In this document: positions 29,244 to 37,764 of the stretch, in pieces | How the letters are laid out: each line of letters begins with the position of its first letter | Position numbering within the stretch: position 1 is the first letter of the stretch | Translations under genes and position numbers: made by a program | Assembly: GCA_003514385.1 (NCBI GenBank) | Contig: DOQR01000008.1 | Location: forward strand, 62,463-126,462 | Direction of reading: 5' to 3' | Source: Oscillospiraceae bacterium | GTDB taxonomy: Bacteria > Bacillota > Clostridia > Oscillospirales > Acutalibacteraceae | DNA length: 64,000 nt | The notes under the pieces: generated by a model | The model's database searches: none | Told to the model about the DNA's origin: nothing | The model's input: the letters and a program-made list of their open reading frames with translations, nothing else

Positions 29244-29286
29244 TATAAATATTATGTCCCGAAAACAGGACTTTGAGAGAAAGTGT

Positions 29287-30084
29287 GTGGAAACCTTGGC
29301 AGAAAAAAACATCTTTGAAAAGACAAAATATTTCATTGTCGACATGGACGGAACATTCTATCTCGACGGAAACATCATCCCGGGCGCGGACGGCTTTTTA
29401 AAAAAAGTCCGCGAGAGCGGGAGAGACTTCTATTTCTTCACGAACAACTCGTCGAACAATGTCGCCTCGTGCAGGGATAAGCTCGCTAAGATGGGCTTTC
29501 CCGTTGACGAAAAGCGCGTCATAATCTCGTCCCATGTCACTATAGACTTCCTCAAGCGACACCGCCCCGGCAAGAGCGTCTATCTTCTCGGTAACGAGCG
29601 TCTGACCGGTGACTTTAAAGCGGCGGGTATCGATCTTGTTGAAAAAGACCCCGATATAGTCGTGCTCGGCTTTGATACTACGCTGACTTATCAGAAGCTC
29701 TGGAACGCCGCGAAGTATATTGCAAACGGCGCGGAGTATATAGCGACCCACCCCGATCTCAACTGCCCGACTGCGGACGGCTTCATGCCCGATACGGGCT
29801 CGATGATCGAGCTGCTCGCCGCTTCGACAGGCAAACGCCCGCTTGTTATGGGCAAGCCCATGACCGCGACTGTAGATTATATAACCCATATGCTCTCCTG
29901 CTCGCGCGATGAGATTGCTTTTATAGGCGACCGCCTGGCGACGGATATCGCGATAGGCGCGAATCACGGCATACCGAGCGTGCTCGTGCTCAGCGGCGTA
30001 ACTACGAGAGAGGAATATGAAAATTCGGATATTAAAGCGAGTGTCGTGGTCGACAGCATGAAAGACCTCGCCGAGTATCTTTGA
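29287..30084 (+). CDS. HAD-IIA family phosphatase (NagD-like)
   Basis: The 265-aa protein shows HAD-IIA features: YFIVDMDGTFYLDGNIIPGADGFL (motif I and squiggle), FFTNNSSNNV (motif II Asn/Ser set), a C2a cap, then VMGKPMTATVDYI (Lys) and FIGDRLATDIAIGANHGI (motif IV). Relatives dephosphorylate sugar phosphates or p-nitrophenyl phosphate. The frame opens at 29182, but the promoter and a GAGAG site favour GTG 29287 or TTG 29296. The preQ1-type riboswitch and queT follow closely. Confidence 0.85.
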   Translation: METLAEKNIFEKTKYFIVDMDGTFYLDGNIIPGADGFLKKVRESGRDFYFFTNNSSNNVASCRDKLAKMGFPVDEKRVIISSHVTIDFLKRHRPGKSVYLLGNERLTGDFKAAGIDLVEKDPDIVVLGFDTTLTYQKLWNAAKYIANGAEYIATHPDLNCPTADGFMPDTGSMIELLAASTGKRPLVMGKPMTATVDYITHMLSCSRDEIAFIGDRLATDIAIGANHGIPSVLVLSGVTTREEYENSDIKASVVVDSMKDLAEYL

Positions 30085-30096
30085 TATAAATTAATC

Positions 30097-30152
30097 GTCG
30101 GTTCGAGACCTTCCCGACAGGCATTGTGCCCGATGCCAAACAAAACTAAAGG
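30097..30152 (+). ncRNA. preQ1-I-like riboswitch aptamer with an inserted hairpin
   Basis: P1 is GTCGG (30097-30101) with CCGAC (30114-30118). The loop TTCGAGACCTT is 11 nt, like the B. subtilis aptamer loop, and shares its UUCnAG start. The base before the 3' strand of P1 is C30113, the expected ligand-pairing C. The A-rich 3' tail AAACAAAACTAAAGG (30138-30152) matches the pseudoknot tail. Between P1 and the tail sits an extra hairpin GGCAT/ATGCC (30120-30137) absent from the minimal aptamer. The next gene is a QueT-type transporter, the known target class. A small GCTGC/GCAGC hairpin and the SD follow, which suggests translational control. Confidence 0.75.
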
Positions 30153-30183
30153 CGCTGCATGGCAGCAAAAAGGAGCAGAAAAA

Positions 30184-30696
30184 ATGAAAAACAAAAAACT
30201 TTCCGTCCGATTCCTGACGGAGAGCGCGGTCATTGCCGCGCTCTATGCGGCGGCGACATATCTCAGCGCCGCGTTCTCACTCGCTTACGGCCCGGTGCAG
30301 TTCAGGCTCTCCGAAGCCCTGACCGTGCTCTCGACTCTCACCCCCGCTGCGATACCGGGGCTGACGATAGGCTGTATCATAGGCAATATTTCGAGCCCGA
30401 TGGGTATATGGGATGTGCTCTTCGGCTCGGCGGCGACTCTTCTCGGCGCAGTGTCCGGGCGTATGCTCAGAAATGTGCAGATAAAAAAACTCCCGGTGCT
30501 CTCGTCACTCATGCCGGTTATATTCAACGCCGTCATAGTCGGACTTGAGATAGTGATGCTGACCCCGGTCGAGGGCGGAAAACTCACCGCGTTCGCCATA
30601 TCCGCTCTGGAAGTCGGAGCGGGCGAACTCGTAGTCTGCCTCGTGCTCGGACTGCCGCTCTATTCGGCGCTCAGGCACACGAAGCTTTTCAAGTAA
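30184..30696 (+). CDS. queT: QueT-family transporter (preQ1/queuosine precursor S component)
   Basis: The 170-aa membrane protein has about five or six hydrophobic helices and the QueT-family core: SAVIAALYAAATYLSAAFSLAYGPVQFRLSEALTVL, then GCIIGNISSP.GIWDVLFGS. QueT proteins are substrate-binding subunits of ECF transporters that import preQ1 or related deazapurines for tRNA queuosine. The frame extends upstream to 30124, but that region is the riboswitch; AAAGGAG at 30170-30175 selects ATG 30184. No ECF module genes lie nearby, so it probably uses shared components. Confidence 0.9.
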   Translation: MKNKKLSVRFLTESAVIAALYAAATYLSAAFSLAYGPVQFRLSEALTVLSTLTPAAIPGLTIGCIIGNISSPMGIWDVLFGSAATLLGAVSGRMLRNVQIKKLPVLSSLMPVIFNAVIVGLEIVMLTPVEGGKLTAFAISALEVGAGELVVCLVLGLPLYSALRHTKLFK

Positions 30697-30757
30697 CTTT
30701 CAGTTGCGGCTGTTGTTATATCGCGATTCCCTTATATGACCGAAAGGGGAGACAACA

Positions 30758-32353
30758 ATGAAAAAAGAAAGAAGAACTTTTTCCGAATGGTTCAAAGACA
30801 TTGCGGGAATCGAGGGCGACTTAAAAGATACCCTCAAGCCTGCCATGGGCTATACCTCGGGAAACATCATGCTCGGCGGAGCGGGCTATCCGATCAGCAT
30901 GTATCATCAGCAGTATCTGACCTATGTCGAGGGGCTGAGCACCAAGCAGGCAGGTCTCATTTCGCTTATCGGCGGAATGTGGGACGCAATAACCGACCCT
31001 ATAATGGGCATTATCAGCGACCACACCCGCGCAAAGTCCGGACGCCACAGGAGATATCTGCTCATAGCAGTCATACCGTTCATGATAGCCTATATTATGA
31101 AGTGGACTTCATTCGGAATATCGGACACCGGCAACACGCGCAATATCATGCTCTGGTACATCGCGGGAACGCTGCTCTACAGCACTGCGTTCACCATAGC
31201 GAGCGTGCCGCATACTTCGATGCTGCCGATGGTCGCGCCGAATTATTTTCAGCGAACACAGTTCTTATTTATTGAGTATCTGATGAACTCCGTCGGCCAG
31301 GTGACTTCATTCATACTCACCGCGCTTATATTGAGCGAGTTCGATGTCGGAACGGCGCTCGGCAGTCTGCCGAATCCCTCGCACGCGGATACGAACAAGT
31401 ATATGCTAATCGGCTTTATCCTCGCCGTGTTCTTCGCGTGGCCGCTCGTCTATTGCTATTTCCATACGAGCGAGCCGTCTTCAAAAGATATGCCGAAGAT
31501 GCCGATAAATATAAAATTCATTGTCAGCCAGTATGTAAAGGTTTTTAAAAATCGCGCGTTCAGGCAGTATTTTCTTATAAGCCTGTGCTTTATGATGTGC
31601 CGCGGATTCTACAGCATCACCGACCAATATTTCATGGTCAGCGTCGCCGATAAATACAGCCTGTTCATATCCATGACTATAGTCTCGGGTATCTCTGAAT
31701 TCATGGGCACGCCCATAAACTATATGCTCATCAAGAAGTTCGGCAAGCAGTCGTGCGGAAAAATTCTCGGTCCGCTTATGGTCGTCGGTCTGTTCATTAC
31801 TTCATTTATAACGCCGAACACGCCGTCGATTATTTCAACGATAATTATCGTCATATCTTCGATATGCTACAACTTCGGCTTCTCAGGCCCCGATTTCTTC
31901 ATTGTCAATATCCAGCCCGACGTCACCGATGTTGACGAGATGATAACGGGCGAGCGCCGCGAGGGCACGATATCGACATTCTATACGCTGTTCCGCAAGA
32001 TGATAAACAGCTTCATGGCGTATATCGTCGGCGCGTCTATAGATGCGTTCGGCTATAACCCGAAGATAACCGCGCCGTCAATGCAGCCCGCGCGTACTAT
32101 CTGGGGACTGCGCCTGAACTTCTCAATCCTGCCGACAATATTCGCGATAATAACCCTCATCACCGTCTGGCGCTACACCATGACAAAGCGCGACCATGAG
32201 CAGATAAAAGCTCTCATCAAGCAAAAGCATGAGCAGGGCGAAATTGACATCGACGATGAAGAGAAGAAGCGCCTCGAGGTCATCGCCGGGCAGAAGTGGG
32301 AAGATATGTGGATATCCAAGCCCGACGTGTCGCGTCTCATGACGGAGGTTTAA
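30758..32353 (+). CDS. GPH-family sugar:cation symporter (MFS)
   Basis: The 531-aa protein has about 12 membrane helices and the MFS-type loop GGMWDAITDPIMGIISDHTRAKSGRHRRYLL after helix 2, typical of the glycoside-pentoside-hexuronide family. The large hydrophilic C-terminal tail (about residues 465-531) ends EDMWISKPDVSRLMTEV. The sugar is not evident. GGGGAGACAACA precedes the ATG. The next gene begins 2 bases after its stop, so the two are co-translated. It is more distant from the tandem GPH pair at 43-46 kb than those are from each other. Confidence 0.88.
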   Translation: MKKERRTFSEWFKDIAGIEGDLKDTLKPAMGYTSGNIMLGGAGYPISMYHQQYLTYVEGLSTKQAGLISLIGGMWDAITDPIMGIISDHTRAKSGRHRRYLLIAVIPFMIAYIMKWTSFGISDTGNTRNIMLWYIAGTLLYSTAFTIASVPHTSMLPMVAPNYFQRTQFLFIEYLMNSVGQVTSFILTALILSEFDVGTALGSLPNPSHADTNKYMLIGFILAVFFAWPLVYCYFHTSEPSSKDMPKMPINIKFIVSQYVKVFKNRAFRQYFLISLCFMMCRGFYSITDQYFMVSVADKYSLFISMTIVSGISEFMGTPINYMLIKKFGKQSCGKILGPLMVVGLFITSFITPNTPSIISTIIIVISSICYNFGFSGPDFFIVNIQPDVTDVDEMITGERREGTISTFYTLFRKMINSFMAYIVGASIDAFGYNPKITAPSMQPARTIWGLRLNFSILPTIFAIITLITVWRYTMTKRDHEQIKALIKQKHEQGEIDIDDEEKKRLEVIAGQKWEDMWISKPDVSRLMTEV

Positions 32354-32355
32354 TT

Positions 32356-32889
32356 ATGCTTGAAAAACCGAACTATAAATTCAATAAAAATATGCCGATG
32401 CCCGACAGGTTCATAAACGGTCAGGCGCTCGGCATGGTCAGCCGGTTGCGCTACGGACTCTTTCCGATGTCGTATAACGGCTGTGAGATAATCGCGGTCT
32501 ATAACTATATGCGCCTGCACGGCGTGAAAACGAACATGGCGGATCTCGCGCTCGAAATATACCCCAAAGGCTCGGTGCTCATGGGGCTGTTCGGCTCGAA
32601 TCCGTATATGCTCAGGCACTATTTCCAAAAGCGCGGCATGTCCGAGCACGGCATAACGGACTATGAGCGCTTTAAACGCGAATTTCCAAAAGCCGGCTCG
32701 GCAATAATCTCGTTTTGGACGAAGCGCCCGCTTCTGTCGCCGCTGCATACCGTGGCGGTCGAGAGCATGGAAAACGGCGGCGTCAGAGTGTATAACTTCA
32801 GCAACAGCCGCCCAGACCCGCGCGAGCTGTCCGGCTTCGATGACTTCGTCAAGAAGAGTTCGCATTTCATTATAGGATATATAAAATAA
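32356..32889 (+). CDS. Small protein with possible papain-like (C39-type) fold
   Basis: I do not recognise this 177-aa protein with certainty. Its order of motifs resembles C39-type cysteine peptidase folds: YNGCEIIAVYNYMRLHG (about residue 41, Cys then helix), RPLLSPLHTVAVESM (about 135, His in a strand), and VRVYNFSNSRPD (about 150, Asn/Asp). No signal peptide or membrane helix is visible. The ATG follows the transporter stop by 2 bases, so it may modify or regulate that transporter or its substrate. This is inference from position only. Confidence 0.6.
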   Translation: MLEKPNYKFNKNMPMPDRFINGQALGMVSRLRYGLFPMSYNGCEIIAVYNYMRLHGVKTNMADLALEIYPKGSVLMGLFGSNPYMLRHYFQKRGMSEHGITDYERFKREFPKAGSAIISFWTKRPLLSPLHTVAVESMENGGVRVYNFSNSRPDPRELSGFDDFVKKSSHFIIGYIK

Positions 32890-32903
32890 GCAGTTGATAT
32901 CAA

Positions 32904-32940
32904 AACGGCGCGGCTTTATAGCCGCGCCGTTGTTGATTTT
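32904..32940. terminator. Bidirectional terminator between convergent genes
   Basis: AACGGCGCGGC (32904-32914) pairs perfectly with GCCGCGCCGTT (32921-32931). T-rich sequence follows on the plus strand (GTTGATTTT), and TTTTG follows on the minus strand. Confidence 0.75.
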
Positions 32941-32950
32941 AAGCGATATT

Positions 32951-34633
32951 TTACTGGCCGAGCAGGCGGTCGAGTATCGAACCGCCGGAGCTCTGATTCG
33001 AGTTTGTTACATCGTTCTCGTTCGAGGTCGAGAATGTAAGCTCTATGCGCGTGCCCTTCGGAGCTTTTGAGCCGGGTTCAACGGACATCGAAACAACAAC
33101 GCCCTCTGTGTTGTTGCCTGCAATCGTGCAGACAAAACCGCTGTCCGTCAGAATCTGCTTGGCTTCGGCATAGCTCTTGCCGAACACATCGGGGACATCA
33201 ACGCTCTCCTTGCCGCTGCTGATGACGAGTTCTATCTCGCTGCCTATCGCGACAGTGGTCTGCTCGGGCAGGCTCTGCGAAATAACATAGCCCTCCTTGA
33301 CGGTGTCGCTGTATTCGTACTTCGTCTTGAATGTGAACTTGCCGTCCCAGACGGGGTTCTTGGATATTGCCTCGTAGCTGAGGTTCTTGAAGTCGGGGAC
33401 AACTATCGTCTCGGCGCTTGTGCTCTCCGTGACCGATGCGTTGAGGCTCGACTGGTCGGTGTCATCCTTCTTTGAGAAGCTGCCTCTGAATACCGTCGCC
33501 ATGAGAATGGCGAAAATTATTATTCCGATTCCGAGCGTTATGCCGACTGCAATGAGGAACGGCTGAGCTTCGCTCTTCTTCTTTTTCGGCGCTGCCGGAG
33601 CGGTTTCGCCCTGCGCGGGTTCGACCGAGCGGTCGCCGCTCATTGCCTGAATCTCGCCTGCGTATGCCGCGGTCGGGGAGGCGGAGAGCTCCGCTCTGAA
33701 CTGCTCGACTGAGCGGGTTCTGTCCTCGGGCAGAATTTGAAGTGCGTTTATCAGCGCGTTTATGACGTATGCCGGGAGCTGTTCGGCGAATTTGCTCGGT
33801 ATCATCAGACGGTCGTTCGTCACGCGGGTCGTGGCAACTATCGGATCGGTGCCTATAAGCGCGCGGTAGAGCACCGCCGCAAAGGCATATATATCCGTCC
33901 ATGCGCCCTGCTGACCCTCGAAGCCGTACTGCTCTATCGCGGCGTAGCCGGGGAAGAGCTCGGGGTTCAGATCGCCGCGCGCCGTGCGTGCCTGCCAAAT
34001 GCTGAAGCCCGATATCTTGAGCTTGCCGTCGGGCGTTACAAGAATGGTCTGCGGCGAAAGTCCGCGGTGGATTATGCCCGCCGAGTGCAGAGTGCCGAGA
34101 GCCGAAAGGACGGGCATGAACATCTGCCTCGCACGTTCCCACGGGATGTATCCCGTGCTCGTCGAGAGCAGGTATTTTCTCAGCGGAACGGCGTCCGTAT
34201 ATTCATAGATAGCGTATGCGGTGCCGTTGTCCTCAACGACATCAGTCACGCTTATGAGCGCAGAAAGTCCCATAAGGCGCATGAGCTTGCGCCACAGCTC
34301 AAGAAAGCTCTGGTAGCAGTCGGTATAAGCGCGCTCGCAGCCCTGCATGACCCGAACCTGAGTCTCGCCGTTTTCGCGCGAGCAAATGGCGTCGGGCAGA
34401 AATTCCCTGACCTTGACGGCTATACGCTCGGTCATGTCCCATCCGGCATAGGTGACTCCGTCGCCGTTGAACTCCAGCACCTTGCCGACGAGATAGCGGT
34501 TTGCAACAACGCTTCTTATCGGGAGATAGGGGGAGAGCTGGGGCGAGTCGGCATGGTATCCGCAGTAGGGGCACTGCTTCGCGTCGCCGATGGGCTTCAT
34601 GCAGCTCATGCATAAATTATCGGTGTTAGGCAT
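32951..34633 (-). CDS. PASTA-domain protein with degenerate kinase domain (pseudokinase)
   Basis: Domain order in the 560-aa protein is a zinc ribbon (C8, C11, C21, C24), a Hanks-type kinase fold (about 45-330), a linker, one membrane helix (about 378-402), and two extracellular PASTA repeats (about 425-550). The kinase VAIK Lys is kept (K74), but HRD reads HRG (G191), the metal-binding Asn is Thr (T196), and DFG reads GFS (G209). All catalytic acidic residues are gone, while the activation-segment PGYAAIEQY is kept. The glycine loop is also weak (EFNGDGVTYAG). It probably senses muropeptides or lipid II through PASTA and signals by binding, not phosphorylation. ATG 34633 has AAGGAAGG upstream. 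Confidence 0.9.
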   Translation of the reverse strand: MPNTDNLCMSCMKPIGDAKQCPYCGYHADSPQLSPYLPIRSVVANRYLVGKVLEFNGDGVTYAGWDMTERIAVKVREFLPDAICSRENGETQVRVMQGCERAYTDCYQSFLELWRKLMRLMGLSALISVTDVVEDNGTAYAIYEYTDAVPLRKYLLSTSTGYIPWERARQMFMPVLSALGTLHSAGIIHRGLSPQTILVTPDGKLKISGFSIWQARTARGDLNPELFPGYAAIEQYGFEGQQGAWTDIYAFAAVLYRALIGTDPIVATTRVTNDRLMIPSKFAEQLPAYVINALINALQILPEDRTRSVEQFRAELSASPTAAYAGEIQAMSGDRSVEPAQGETAPAAPKKKKSEAQPFLIAVGITLGIGIIIFAILMATVFRGSFSKKDDTDQSSLNASVTESTSAETIVVPDFKNLSYEAISKNPVWDGKFTFKTKYEYSDTVKEGYVISQSLPEQTTVAIGSEIELVISSGKESVDVPDVFGKSYAEAKQILTDSGFVCTIAGNNTEGVVVSMSVEPGSKAPKGTRIELTFSTSNENDVTNSNQSSGGSILDRLLGQ

Positions 34634-34790
34634 TGAAGACCTTCCTTTACGAAATATGGGATAACACAGTTGTGTCAATGATAAAATTAGTCAAGTATAT
34701 GATATCAAAATATGCGGCAGTTGTCAACTTCGTATAGTATTCTGACGAAAACAGAGCGGTTTTTGCCTGAATATTTAAACGCTTTAACTC

Positions 34791-34818
34791 TTGAAATTGC
34801 ACTTAACGGTGATATAAT
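34791..34818 (+). promoter_or_regulatory. Promoter of ilvE-tdk
   Basis: TTGAAA (34791-34796) and TATAAT (34813-34818) have a 16-base spacer. The 5' leader is short, about 50 bases. It contains a small imperfect hairpin and no T-box. Confidence 0.65.
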
Positions 34819-34875
34819 AATGGTATTGTACTTCTAAAGTGCAACACCTGTATTCAAGATAAAGGAGATGCTATT

Positions 34876-35949
34876 ATGCAGAAGATAACTATCGAGCGTA
34901 CTACCGCTCCTAAAGCAAAGCCCACAGACGAGACAAAACTCGGCTTCGGCAAGATATTTACCGACCATATGTTTATTATGAACTATGACGAGGGCGAAGG
35001 CTGGCACAACCCGAGAATTGTGCCCTATGCTCCTATAGCTCTTGATCCTGCGGCGATGTGCCTGCACTATGGCCAGGCTGACTTCGAGGGACTCAAGGCA
35101 TACAGAAGAGCCGACGGCAGCATCGGCCTTTTCCGCCCCGATCAGAATATGGCGAGACTCAATGTCTCCAACGAGCGTCTCTGCATCCCGAAGATAGACG
35201 AGGCATTCGGCGTTGAGGCTATCAAGACCCTTGTCGAGGTCGATAAGGACTGGGTACCGCACAGCGAGGGCACTTCGCTCTATATCCGTCCGTATATCTT
35301 CGCTATTGATCCCATGGTCGGTGTTCATCCGGCGAAGCATCTGCTTTTCGTTATAATCCTTTCGCCCGTCGGCGCATATTACGACAACGGACTTGCTCCC
35401 GTTAAAATCTACGTCGAGGAGCATTATGTCCGCGCCGTTACCGGCGGCACCGGCTTTACAAAGGCTGCGGCAAACTATGCTATATCCATGAAGGCGCAGG
35501 AAGTCGCCGAGGAGCAGGGCTATGCTCAGGTTCTCTGGCTTGACGGCGTTCACAGAAAGTATATCGACGAGGTCGGCGCAATGAACGTGTTCTTTGTCGT
35601 TGACGGCGAGGTTATCACCCCGAGCCTTGACAGAGGCTGCATCCTCGGCGGTATCACAAGAAAGTCCTGCATCGAGCTTCTCCGCCACATGGGCTACAAG
35701 GTCACCGAGAGAGATATTGAAATCGGCGAGCTTGTCAAGGCATATGACGAGGGCAAGTTTGACGAGGCGTTCGGCTCGGGCACCGCGGCTGTTATTTCGC
35801 CCATCGGCGAGCTCAAGTACGGCGACAAGCACATGGTAATCAACAATGGCAAGATCGGCCCGATCTCGCAGAAGCTCTATGATACCCTCACCGGTATCCA
35901 GTGGGGCAGACTGCCCGACGAGTTCGGCTGGACCGTCAAGGTCGACTGA
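34876..35949 (+). CDS. ilvE: Branched-chain amino acid aminotransferase
   Basis: The 357-aa PLP enzyme transfers amino groups between Glu and branched-chain keto acids. Class IV motifs are present: LHYGQADFEGLKAYRRADG near residue 55, FRPDQNMARLN, YIRPYIFA near 140, and the PLP region WLDGVHRKYIDEVGAMNVFF with the conserved Glu, then GCILGGITRKSCIELL. The length fits the longer eukaryote-like and Firmicutes BCAT form. Its stop overlaps the tdk start (TGATG). Confidence 0.95.
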   Translation: MQKITIERTTAPKAKPTDETKLGFGKIFTDHMFIMNYDEGEGWHNPRIVPYAPIALDPAAMCLHYGQADFEGLKAYRRADGSIGLFRPDQNMARLNVSNERLCIPKIDEAFGVEAIKTLVEVDKDWVPHSEGTSLYIRPYIFAIDPMVGVHPAKHLLFVIILSPVGAYYDNGLAPVKIYVEEHYVRAVTGGTGFTKAAANYAISMKAQEVAEEQGYAQVLWLDGVHRKYIDEVGAMNVFFVVDGEVITPSLDRGCILGGITRKSCIELLRHMGYKVTERDIEIGELVKAYDEGKFDEAFGSGTAAVISPIGELKYGDKHMVINNGKIGPISQKLYDTLTGIQWGRLPDEFGWTVKVD

Positions 35950-36536
35950 TGGCGAAGCTCTACTTCAAATACGGCGCAATGGGTTCGTCAAAATCGGCTC
36001 AGGCGCTCATGACCAAGTTCAACTACGAAGAGAAGGATCGCAAGGTCTGGTTGATAAAACCGAGCATCGACACGCGCGACGGCTCCGACACGGTGTATTC
36101 CCGTATAGGACTCAGCGCCAAGGCGCAGGTGATATCCCCGCAGGACGATATATATGAAATGTTCGGCGAGAAATGCCGCGACGCGGATGTCGTTATTTCG
36201 GATGAGAGCCAGTTTTTTACAGAAGACCAGATAGATCAGCTTCGCAGAATAGTTGACGAATGCGATATTCCGGTGCTCTGCTTCGGGCTGCGTACCGATT
36301 TCCTGACGAATGTTTTCCCGGGAAGCCGCAGGCTGTTCGAGGTCGCGGATTCCATAACCGAGATAAAGACCATCTGCCGCTGCGGCAGAAAGGCAACTGT
36401 CAACGCGAGAATAGGCGAGGACGGACAGATTGTGACCAGCGGCTCGCAGGTGCTCCTCGGCGGCAACGACCGCTATGAGGCGATGTGCCACCGCTGCTGG
36501 AAGGAACGCATAGCGCGGGAGAGCGCGGAAAAATAA
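35949..36536 (+). CDS. tdk: Thymidine kinase
   Basis: The 195-aa type II thymidine kinase salvages thymidine to dTMP. It has a P-loop FKYGAMGSSKSAQAL near the N terminus, the DESQFF metal/catalytic motif near residue 83, and a zinc ribbon formed by CRCGRKAT and CHRC. The frame opens earlier at 35901, but the ATG coupled to the ilvE stop fits the family length. Pairing with ilvE has no obvious metabolic logic. Confidence 0.95.
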   Translation: MAKLYFKYGAMGSSKSAQALMTKFNYEEKDRKVWLIKPSIDTRDGSDTVYSRIGLSAKAQVISPQDDIYEMFGEKCRDADVVISDESQFFTEDQIDQLRRIVDECDIPVLCFGLRTDFLTNVFPGSRRLFEVADSITEIKTICRCGRKATVNARIGEDGQIVTSGSQVLLGGNDRYEAMCHRCWKERIARESAEK

Positions 36537-36578
36537 AAAGCTCCGGGACTGTCGAATTCAGCGCAGACCAAAGAAAAT

Positions 36579-36628
36579 ATAAAGGTCATAATTCACGTCC
36601 GACAGCGCAGATTATGACCTTTATTTTA
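36579..36628 (+). terminator. Terminator after tdk
   Basis: A perfect 14-bp stem, ATAAAGGTCATAAT (36579-36592) with ATTATGACCTTTAT (36611-36624), has an 18-base loop. A-rich sequence flanks the left side and TTTAG the right. It ends the ilvE-tdk transcript. Confidence 0.75.
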
Positions 36629-36721
36629 GTTGATTTTCGCTCTTTTAACGCTTTTTGCGTCTAAACGGGCAGACCCTTTTGCGGCAGGCAGAAAGCCGAA
36701 ATAATTTCCGGGAGGTCGCGC

Positions 36722-37636
36722 TTGAACAGAAAACTTGAATTCACGGTACCCGAGGAGTACGAGGGCAAAAAGGCGTTTTATTTCCTGCGCGGCTGCGCGG
36801 GGATCTCGGCGCGCGCGTTAAGCTCGCTCAAGCGCATCGACAGCGGCATAACCCGCGGCGGCGAGACGCTGCGGACAATAGACCGCCTGCACGCGGGCGA
36901 TATCGTTATTGTGACTCTGCCCGTCGAGACCGAAACGGTCGAGCCGATGGATATAAATATAGATGTAATATATGAGGACGCCGATCTGCTCGCCGTCAAC
37001 AAATCACCCTTTCTCGCGATGCACCCGACCCATAACCATCAGGGCGACACGCTCGCAAATGCGGTCGCCGGGCATCTGCAAAGCGAGGGGAAGAGCGCAG
37101 TGTTCCGCTGCGTCGGCAGGCTCGACAAAGGCACATCGGGCGTTGTTGTCTGCGCCCTGAACCGCTATGCGGCGGCGCGCCTTTCGGGCAAAATAAATAA
37201 AAGATATGTAGCCGTCGTCCGCGGACGCTTCGAGGGGAGCGGCACAATAAACAAGCCTATCTACCGCCCCGACCCGATGAAAACTCTGCGCGCGTGCGGC
37301 GATATGCCGGGGAGCGAGAGCGCGGTAACGCATTGGGAGAGCCTATATGCGAGCGACGAATACAGCCTGCTGAGACTCACTCTCGAAACCGGCAGAACGC
37401 ATCAGATAAGGGTGCATTTTGCGTCCATGGGCGCACCCCTCGCGGGCGACACAATGTACGGCGCGCCGGAAAATGAGATAGGGCATCATCTGCTCCACTG
37501 CGCCGAGTGCGGGTTCATTCATCCGGCTTCGGGCGAAGAAATTTGCCTGTCTGCTCCGCCTCCGCAGGATTTTCTCGACTTCTGCCGCAGCTTCATTCCG
37601 GCGGATGTATTGGCTAAAATATTCAACTATGCATGA
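36722..37636 (+). CDS. RluA-family pseudouridine synthase
   Basis: The 304-aa protein has an N-terminal S4-like segment (about residues 12-75), then the RluA catalytic motif FRCVGRLDKGTSGVVVCALN, in which the Asp is the nucleophile. C-terminal motifs are RLTLETGRTHQIRVHFASMGAPLAGDTMYG and LLHCAECGFIHPASGEE. It isomerises uridine in rRNA or tRNA; the site is unknown. Translation starts at TTG behind GGGAGGTCGCGC. Confidence 0.93.
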   Translation: MNRKLEFTVPEEYEGKKAFYFLRGCAGISARALSSLKRIDSGITRGGETLRTIDRLHAGDIVIVTLPVETETVEPMDINIDVIYEDADLLAVNKSPFLAMHPTHNHQGDTLANAVAGHLQSEGKSAVFRCVGRLDKGTSGVVVCALNRYAAARLSGKINKRYVAVVRGRFEGSGTINKPIYRPDPMKTLRACGDMPGSESAVTHWESLYASDEYSLLRLTLETGRTHQIRVHFASMGAPLAGDTMYGAPENEIGHHLLHCAECGFIHPASGEEICLSAPPPQDFLDFCRSFIPADVLAKIFNYA

Positions 37637-37704
37637 ATAAGATGCATATTTACCGTCAAAATGCAGAAAAACGCCAAAAACATGAAAAAATATTCAATAA
37701 AGCC

Positions 37705-37732
37705 TTGCATTTTGAAAATATGGTGCTATAAT
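37705..37732 (+). promoter_or_regulatory. Promoter of the amino-acid ABC transporter operon
   Basis: TTGCAT (37705-37710) and TATAAT (37727-37732) have a 16-base spacer. The leader is about 25 bases and ends in AGGAGG before the binding-protein ATG. Confidence 0.65.
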
Positions 37733-37764
37733 ACAGTCATCAAATCAAACAGGAGGAAAACATC

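Noticed and set aside
34679..34875. Possible T-box or other riboswitch before ilvE
   Set aside because: The promoter leaves only about 50 bases of leader, too short for a T-box, and no specifier or TGGNACC-like antiterminator sequence was seen.
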